Source: Mixophyes australis (Eukaryota > Chordata > Amphibia > Anura > Limnodynastidae). Taken from it: 64,000 nt of DNA. The position numbers and the translations under genes were made by a program. A model generated the notes under the pieces. It ran no database searches and was not told the DNA's origin. It saw only the letters and a program-made list of their open reading frames with translations. Positions 57,567-64,000 of this stretch are shown here, in pieces; position 1 is the first letter of the stretch; the number at the start of each line of letters is the position of its first letter. Location of the stretch: contig JAVHZZ010000006.1 in assembly GCA_036250195.1 (NCBI GenBank), positions 73,667,369 to 73,731,368 of the forward strand, given 5' to 3'.

Positions 57567-58344
57567 TGTCATGAGTTCAGAGTCAGGATGGGCCTCGAAG
57601 TCTGCACAGGTGGATACTACCCCCAGAGAAGTGCCGAGTCTAATGGAAGAGAGGTTTTCTCCGGGGATCCCCGCAAGGGCATATGGACTTAGTGGCTCTC
57701 TAACTACAGGTGCCGGTCCTCTAGGGGGGTGATGAGCGAGACTGAATGGATGGTCAGGAGATAAAGGTGGCAATGCGGATATGTCAGAGCGCTAAGGCAG
57801 GTCCAACAGGTAAGTGGTAGCTCTAGATAACAAGAGAGAGCAAAAGTCTATGGGGTACTTCTGTACCGAGGTTCTGGTGAATAGGATTAACCTGGAGCAT
57901 GATCGAAGGAGAGGCACAATGGTCTGCAGAGAGACAGCAGCGTCTAGACCGCAGTGAAGGTGAGTCAGATATGTACAAAAGAGCGAGGCTGCAGGATGAT
58001 GAAGCGCTGAGGTCCTAATGAGCAGGAAGCCCTGGAGCAAGATCTGAGGAGATGCGCTACGTTCTGCAGCGTGGTTGCTGAATCCAACGAATAACGAGGA
58101 GGAAGCAATAAACAGGAGCCAGAGGAGGAGACCTGAAGATCTGGCACCTTAGTAGGAAGGCAGGTTCTTTAAATAGACAGGGCTGACAGGCAATTAGTCA
58201 ATCAAGTGATGGCAGGAAGTTTTGAAAAGACCAGGTGTGCGCATGCTCAGTTCAGACCAGCAAGTAAATGCAGGGAGTGAAAACCAAGGGAAACAGGTAT
58301 TAACAGAGACCAGAATGAATGGTTAACTGGTGTGATGTGTAGCA
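57567..58344 (-). mobile_element. Solo LTR inside the L2-like LINE
   Basis: 778 bp from TGTCATG to TGTAGCA, flanked by ATATT on both sides (57562-57566, 58345-58349). On the minus strand a TATA-like CTATTTAAAG is at 58163-58172. There is no coding region. The LINE reading on either side is continuous if the segment and one ATATT are ignored, which confirms the ends. Confidence 0.75.
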
Positions 58345-58550
58345 ATATTTGAAGGTAGAGGCAACAGGACTCTGAAGAATTTGGATGTGAAGTTGAAGTC
58401 AATTGTGAGCCAAGGCTTGGAAGACTGAGAAATGAGTGGTGTTGCTGATGGTGAGGGAGATTTGAAAAGAGGATTGTGTCTCCAGCAGGAGGAACAATGG
58501 AACCTGTTTTGGACATGTTGAGCTTTAAGTAGCTTTAGGAGTTCATGTGC
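58345..58550 (-). pseudogene. L2-like ORF2 remnant, upstream part
   Basis: It carries LLKAQHVQNRFHCSS-like text, FKSPSPSATPLISQSSKPW and IDFNFTSKF, corresponding to the L2 stretch LKLN..KTE.......V..LGV..D..L.F....., then ends in PLPSNI at the LTR. It resumes as CPVVTQDATKT on the other side, consistent with one original frame. Confidence 0.55.
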
Positions 58551-58933
58551 AAATAGCAGAGACAGTTGCCTGTCAGGAGCATGACCAATTTTGTATTTTT
58601 TGCCCTAAAATGCTGTTTGTGTGTGTGTATAAGCAGACAAATTCACTTTCTAACTCCTGTACATGTACACAACTGTATGTATGGAAGGCTGCATAATGAA
58701 ACCAAGTAATAAGGAGAAGCAAAAGGGGGCACTAGAAGGAAGGGCAACATGTGCCAAAATGACCCTGGTAGTAGGTGCCAGTGGTCTCGTGCAGGATATA
58801 TCAACAAGAAGAGCCTCCAGAACATGCAGCTGGTACAAAACGTTGCATCAAAGACCAACTTGTTACTGCTTCCGGAGCACTTCTCAAAACTGAATCATTA
58901 GAGTGAGGGGGCATCAGGACTGTTTAACTTATA
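58551..58933. other. Unannotated sequence
   Basis: No gene or repeat family recognised; short GT run at 58619-58628. Confidence 0.4.
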
Positions 58934-59101
58934 GGGGCATATTCAATTACGATTCGCGGCCACGATTACGGGTCCCGGTACCGCAACACCGTGGATTTCT
59001 GTGCGCACCCCATGCGCACAGAAATCCGTGATTTTGCGGTACCGTAATGGCTCTTTATATGCGCAGCCGCACAGAATCGCGCTCCAAATTGAATATGCCC
59101 C
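58934..59101. mobile_element. GGGGCATATTCAATT palindromic MITE, 168 bp
   Basis: Ends GGGGCATATTCAATT / AATTGAATATGCCCC, flanked by ATA on both sides. An inner perfect inverted repeat (GATTTCTGTGCGCA / TGCGCACAGAAATC) forms a hairpin. CpG-rich. Confidence 0.8.
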
Positions 59102-59113
59102 ATAGTCTTCTGT

Positions 59114-59298
59114 GGGGCATATTTAATTGTGCCGTTTCCCCGCCGCGTTGTTAGGGTAGTAGTTACGGTAGTAGTTAGCTGGATTTCAACTCAGGAAATC
59201 CTGCGAGCTGAAATCCAGCGAGAAAATTACCGTAGTAACAATAATAGTGCGCGGACCTCGGGATTTTCGGCGTTCCCGCCGACAATTGAATACCCCCC
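59114..59298. mobile_element. GGGGCATATTTAATT palindromic MITE, 185 bp
   Basis: Ends GGGGCATATTTAATTG / CAATTGAATACCCCCC, flanked by TGT on both sides. The inner hairpin GCTGGATTTCA ... TGAAATCCAGC is clear. Only 12 bases separate it from the previous MITE. Confidence 0.75.
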
Positions 59299-59957
59299 TG
59301 TGTGTATGAATATTTGTATTTTATTGGTTAAACTGCTCTTTCCTGTTACAGCCTAATATGTCACTGAGGACCACTGGTATATTTACAAGAGAATGCAGCC
59401 TATCAATTCAAAGGAACCAGTGGCCAGATCCATGCATGATGTGTCTCAGTAATGTCTCACTACATGGGGTTAAGGAAATAATGTATCGATATATCAGCTT
59501 TATTCCCCAATGGTACAGAGCTCCTAGAGTCCAAATTAAGATAAAATGCTTGCTTTTAAGCTAACTATATTTCAGCCATAGGCCATCTCTTATTTAGATT
59601 AATGAAAACAGCTATCATATTACATATGTAATATTTTACAAGGTATACTGTTTCCATTATCATGCCTTTAAAGTTCTGCTGCTTATCATTAATTATGGTT
59701 ATCTAACTTCATCCAAATGCATATATAGTGTGTCTTTGTCCTCTAAATGCTTACTTTTTAATTATTCACAGGTATCAGATTCAGGGGGCATTCTAGTATG
59801 CTAAAAAGAAAGATAGCCCCTGCCAGTAGCTGTGGGGCAATGAACTAAATGTGACAGAGATAAGATGTGCTTGTGACAGTGGTATGAAGTGAATTTTTTT
59901 GGTGTTTGCTGCTTGGCCTTACACATCAAGACTTTTGGAATGCTCTGAATTCTTTGT
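59299..59957. other. Unannotated sequence
   Basis: No gene or repeat family recognised. Confidence 0.4.
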
Positions 59958-60900
59958 GCAGATTTATTTATTAACCTTTATTTCTACAGTGCCAGCATAC
60001 TAGGTAGTGCTTCACAATTGGGAACAAACACGGTAATAAAACAAAACTGAGTATTACAGACAAACAAAGCAGTAATACAGTAAGTGGGTCCTGTTTGCAT
60101 GCTTACAATCTATATGGAAGTAGGAGTTTGGTACATGAGGTAAAGTAGCAGATATTGCTTATGTGCCCAGGTAGCTATGGGAAAAAGTGCTTAGTGTGGC
60201 TATGTGATCCAGTCAGGAGTCAGATGGTTTTTAAAGTAGAAGGAGAATAAATGTAAGCTTGTGTGCACTGTGTAGTGTGGTGATAATCGGGTTGAAGAGC
60301 CTAGGAAGGTTAAGAAGGTGGCTCAGGAATTTGGTAAGCTTGCCTAAAGAGATGAGTCTTTATGGAGGCAAGGGAAAAGTCTCTTCGTGCAAGGAAAGGA
60401 TGCAAAGGGTCCAGGATTAAACATTTTCAAACTAATTATTATGCCTTTGTGCAAGGCAGGGCATTCCACAGAGTAGATGCAGCCAGAGAAAAGCCCTGTA
60501 ACTAGGAATGGGAGCAGGTAATCAGCGTGGATGAGAAGCGCAAATTTTGGCCAGAGCGGAGGTGGGAGATATTTTGTGACAAGGGAAGAGATGTATGTTG
60601 GTGCAGTTTTGTTAATGGTTTTGCATGTTATAAGTATAAGTTTTTTATATTTGATTCAGTATAGTACAGTCTACCAGTGTAGGGACTGATAGGGCAGAGG
60701 AGCAGTAGAAGGACATTTTGCTAGGGAAAATCTTGCCACTGCATTCAGAATAAATTGTAGGGGTGAGATTCTGATTAGAGGAAGACTAGTAAGGAGGGAA
60801 TTGCAATAGTCAATGCAGGAGATTATTTGTGTCTGGACTAAAGTTTTGCTGTCTTGTGTGAGATATGTGCATATGTTTCCTAGGTATGCTAGATCAGTGG
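59958..60900 (-). mobile_element. L2-like LINE, 5'-truncated, with 3' tail
   Basis: The minus strand reads an ORF2 remnant (60870-60290), then a 3' UTR, then ATTGTAAGCATGCAAAC, CCAATTGTGAAGCACTACC and GTTAATAAATAAAT. The terminal tail has the same plan as at 29.7 and 55.2 kb, now attached to its coding sequence. The GAT repeat has been lost. Confidence 0.75.
60290..60870 (-). pseudogene. L2-like ORF2 C-terminal remnant
   Basis: Minus strand: QTQIISCIDYCNSLLTSLP, then SPLQFILNAVARFSLA, LPYQSLHW, KTINKTAPTYISSLV, and a final AFSVAAPRLWNALP-like stretch (LFSGCIYSVECPA). These are the conserved blocks of the L2/CR1 RT C-terminal region. Several stops and frameshifts. It is the more complete of the two L2-like copies here and lacks the RT catalytic core. 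Confidence 0.75.
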
Positions 60901-60984
60901 TTGTAGGCAGTGTGAGATACGTGGTTTAGAGTGTTGCAATTTTCTGCTCAGTAAACAGCAGAGTTCTAAATCAAGGATAAAGTG

Positions 60985-61135
60985 AGTCAGTAATTGGGGA
61001 ACACCAATGAGTTCACCCTATCAAAATGTTCCCTGCAGCGCTAATTGCTCAAACTCTCACTTTAGAATGCTGCAGTTTCCTGGTCTGGATAGCATTCTAA
61101 AGTCTTGTGTGAAACTGCCCTATGAATGAGTCACC
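60985..61135. repeat. Undefined repeat shared with 13970-14120
   Basis: Shares CTCACTTTAGAA and GTTTCCTGGTC in the same order with the earlier segment. An internal ACTTTAGAATGCTGC / GCATTCTAAAGT hairpin suggests a foldback element. Confidence 0.35.
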
Positions 61136-61247
61136 TGGCATGAGCATAGAGAGAATTAGGCTGAAAATTTCTCCTGATGTGATATAGTTAACAATTTTAC
61201 CAACAACTGAGGAAAAAAAAAGTCTTGATCAACATACCGATTCATAT

Positions 61248-61586
61248 GTACACACTAGACACATTTTACAAGATTTACCTTAAGATCTGTGCTCTTCATC
61301 TGTCATAACCATTGGCTGAAAAGATTGTGATTCTGCACTCTCCATAGAGATCTATGGACACTGCCGGTCCTGAGTGCATGCACACTGCAGAATTGGAACG
61401 ACATTGTTCCATCTTTGAACAAGATTTTTAGTTTAGTTTAAAAATGAAATCAAACCAAACGATACGATGTGCTTTGGAATGATAATCGGTCGCTGTTGGA
61501 GTATATACCCTAATGCGATATCTGCCTGAACGGTCGTTTATCATGTGATTAGCCTGATAATCGTCTGAAAACACTGTAGTGTGTAC
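61248..61586. mobile_element. MITE with GTACACACTA termini, 339 bp
   Basis: Perfect 10-bp terminal inverted repeats GTACACACTA / TAGTGTGTAC and partly matching subterminal sequence. Non-coding. Target duplication unclear, so superfamily uncertain. Confidence 0.5.
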
Positions 61587-62942
61587 CCAGCCTTAGAATC
61601 TTCTGGCAGAGGCAAGGTAAGAAACAGGTGGATTTGTGATGATGTTATTTGCATCATCAAGTGGGCGTGGGAAAGCATATGATGACGCTAAATGCTGGAG
61701 ATTCTGGGAGAATAGGCAACTATGGCACATTGGAGATGGTCATTTTGTGACTTAAACCAATATTCGTGATGGTGCATCCAAGTGACATCACTAAGGAACA
61801 CCGTGAGTAACAGTGAGGTATAATCTGCTGCTATTCTCATGGATATTGATTCCACAGTGTGACAGTTTGACAGTGTGACAAATCCATTTTAAAATCTGCC
61901 CTTTGTGCTGTCCCCCTGTGAACCACTGGTATGACTATTTTATTCACTGTGGTAATACATATATTTGGCTTTGTACTATTGTAATTTTTCATCTGCACTA
62001 TAACCAAAGTAATAAAAATAAAACAATATATAATCTAGAGGTCCATATATATTGGGTCCTTCTGATACAATACAGATTAATTATTTCGTTTTAGAAGAAG
62101 GTAGATCAATGCTTCATTTGCTTTTCTGTTATATGAAAAACCACAGTTAATAATGTCTTGATTCAGGTAAACAAGAGCGGCTGTAAAACAGCCAACGTAT
62201 TTAAAAGCAAGCAAATTTCCTTCTGCGTGATAGATTCTCGATTCAGCTAAATTAAAAGAATGGGCAAACGGCTGATAACTTCACTTTAATGACAGAAAAG
62301 TGGAAAATAATACACCTGGGATTCAATAATCCAATGACAGAACACAGGATTAATAGCTAACGTGATTCAAAGTAGATGGAGCACGCAGTTATTATTTCAG
62401 CTGAATTAAAGGTAAGCAAGCACTACAGCAGAGCAGTGGGGAGAAGCAGTGTGATGCTAACCTCAGTTTATAGTGGTAGAAGGAGCAGAGAGATTGTGAT
62501 ATCAGGACACTGATAAAGGACTAGTAAAATGCTGCACGATCTTTATCAGGAGATATTTCATGTATGCCAAAAACTTTACAGTACAGGAGGGAAATGCAAC
62601 TAAAATTGTGATACCTGCATCAAAGGGCATGCTATCAACCTGCCTGGAAGAAGGCTACGCAGAGCGGGCCTGAGCACTCAGACACTCGTCTGTCTCCTCT
62701 ACCTGGCTGCCAAGTTGCTTGTTGAAAGCTTGTGCAACCTATCAATTGGCTGGTATCCACACAATGTGCTTCTAGTGTTCTGGGAAATGCACAAGTGAGG
62801 CTGTAGGTTAGGGCTCTGACACGTCCATGCTCCCCCTAGTAGGTGGTGCTACTGTACTGCTGGCACCTCGCAAAAATTCCTTTATACCTAGGCACTGGGC
62901 CATATTTACAGTTGACTCTGCCATAGGATTGCAAATGACTAT
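61587..62942. other. Unannotated sequence with a MITE end fragment and a possible conserved block
   Basis: About 61640-61725 resembles the right part of the CATACTTGCC MITE family (GGAGATTCTGGGAGAATAGG). The part at 62150-62420 is repeat-free, with many TAAT and AATTAAAG words, and looks like conserved non-coding DNA. No gene recognised. Confidence 0.35.
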
Positions 62943-63117
62943 GGGCTAGATTTACTAAGCTGCGGGTTAGAAAAAGTGGGGATGTTGCCTATAGCAACCA
63001 ATCAGATTCTAGCTTTCATTTTGTAGAAGATACTAAATAAATGAAAGCTAGAATCTGATTGGTTGCTATAGGCAACATCCCCACTTTTTCAAACCCGCAG
63101 CTTAGTAAATCTAGCCC
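62943..63117. mobile_element. Harbinger-like palindromic MITE, copy 9, 175 bp
   Basis: GGGCTAGATTTACTAAGC and its inverse; TAT on both sides (62940-62942, 63118-63120). Arms nearly identical and both CCAAT boxes intact, so this is one of the best-preserved copies. Confidence 0.85.
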
Positions 63118-64000
63118 TATGTCTTGTTAGTTATTATCTAATACACATGGTCATGTCCTTCAGTCCATCACCCCAACTTCATATATTTATACTGGGAAAA
63201 ATATGTGGTTGGTGAATACCAAGAATAAAAAAGAAAATAATAATAATAATAATAATAATCCACAAATAACAAGTAACACTTTGTATACTGCCCCCTGGAC
63301 AGAGCCCTAGGAATGTACCTAGTTTACCTATATGGTAAATGCAGTCCTCTCTAGGTGTGTGTTGCTGTTAATGTCAGCTGTACATTATGTCATGGAACCT
63401 TTTTAAATGAGGCATGTGATACACATGGGGGGATCTGTTCAGAAAATTGCCAAATTGCCACTACAGGCATGGACTTATAGACGTATAGAATGGGGCATTT
63501 ATTTTTCTAAGATTGTATTTTATAATTTTCTCATGCTATTTACTTGTTTCTTTGTATTTCCTGGCTTTTTGTATTGCTTTTCTGAGAATGACACATTGTG
63601 TTTTATTCCTGTAAAACTGCTTTCATGAGCTGTGTGATAAATAACAAACAAGCCAAGTGTATTGATGTGTGCTGATGTGAATAGGGGCCAAGTCAGACCG
63701 CTCTCTCCGATGTATTCTTCAACCATTATATGACCTATTTCATGTCAAAACAATGAGGTGACTAAACAGTTGTAAAAAAAAGGATTTGTATAACCTGGAA
63801 AAAAATAAAATGTGTCATTACAAGACCTACATTTGTCTACTTTAAAGTGGACCTACCATTCCAGTGTAAAAGCACATTCTTTAAATGGTAGCTTCAAAAA
63901 AATCCTATATGAAGCAAAACAATAGTGGGTCTGATTCAGAGTGGAACGCAAGTGTAAGAGTAACTTACGTTTGAATAAGTTGCGTGTAAGTGAATGTGTA
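63118..64000. other. Unannotated AT-rich sequence with (AAT)n microsatellite
   Basis: An AAT run lies at about 63234-63260. No gene or other repeat family recognised to the window end. Confidence 0.45.

Larger units (their letters stand above)
56858..58550 (-). mobile_element. L2-like LINE, 5'-truncated, split by a solo LTR
   Basis: Minus strand: ORF2 remnant at 58550-58345 and 57566-57060, then a 3' tail ending in ATAATAATGTCC-like repeats near 56860. The solo LTR at 57567-58344 interrupts the RT region. Confidence 0.7.

Overview
This 64 kb window looks like intergenic or deep-intronic DNA from a vertebrate, most probably a frog. The evidence is AT-rich sequence with long CA/CATA/TA microsatellites and a dense mixture of repeats typical of anuran genomes. 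These are a Ty3/gypsy element of the Gmr1 type, L2/CR1-like and L1/Tx1-like LINE ends, tRNA-headed SINEs with an L2-like tail and GAT repeats, and many palindromic hAT-like and Harbinger-like MITEs. I assign family names from remembered family features, not from a database search. I cannot name the species.

No complete host gene is recognisable. The only solid protein-coding homology is to transposable elements. (1) A degraded Gmr1-like gypsy element lies at about 39.8-42.6 kb on the minus strand, with integrase upstream of reverse transcriptase and one in-frame integrase-RT fusion ORF. (2) L1 ORF2 C-terminal remains lie at about 27.5-28.9 kb, minus. (3) L2-like ORF2 remains lie at 56.9-58.5 kb and 60.0-60.9 kb, both minus. 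The one host-gene candidate is a possible first exon at about 20.2-20.8 kb, plus strand. It has a CTCF-like motif, a TATA-like box, a start codon with a signal-peptide-like reading frame and a splice-donor-like GTAAGG. A second possible promoter and first exon lies at 49.38-49.47 kb. Both are inferences.

Layout. 0-5 kb: mostly unannotated AT-rich DNA with one hAT-like MITE. 5.2-5.9 kb: a TA-rich microsatellite split by a 400 bp element. 7.5-9.5 kb: two solo LTRs. 11-16 kb: small palindromic repeats, a U2 snRNA-like fragment, and a 1.3 kb composite repeat containing 49-bp and 37-bp tandem arrays. 19.5-20.8 kb: a SINE broken by a MITE, then the candidate exon. 25.5 kb: a perfect 39-bp inverted repeat. 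26-31 kb: SINEs, the L1 end, L2 tails and Harbinger-like MITEs. 33 kb: a 270 bp CA/CATA array. 34-39 kb: MITEs, a hAT element and hairpin repeats. 39.8-42.6 kb: the Gmr1-like element. 44-47 kb: nested MITEs and SINEs. 50-52 kb: two hAT-like insertions with perfect 8-bp target duplications, and further MITEs. 55-61 kb: SINE, L2 LINEs, a solo LTR inside an L2, and MITEs. 63 kb: a final Harbinger-like MITE.

Because several elements sit inside others with readable target-site duplications, the window preserves a relative insertion order. I did not find a convincing new multi-gene system.
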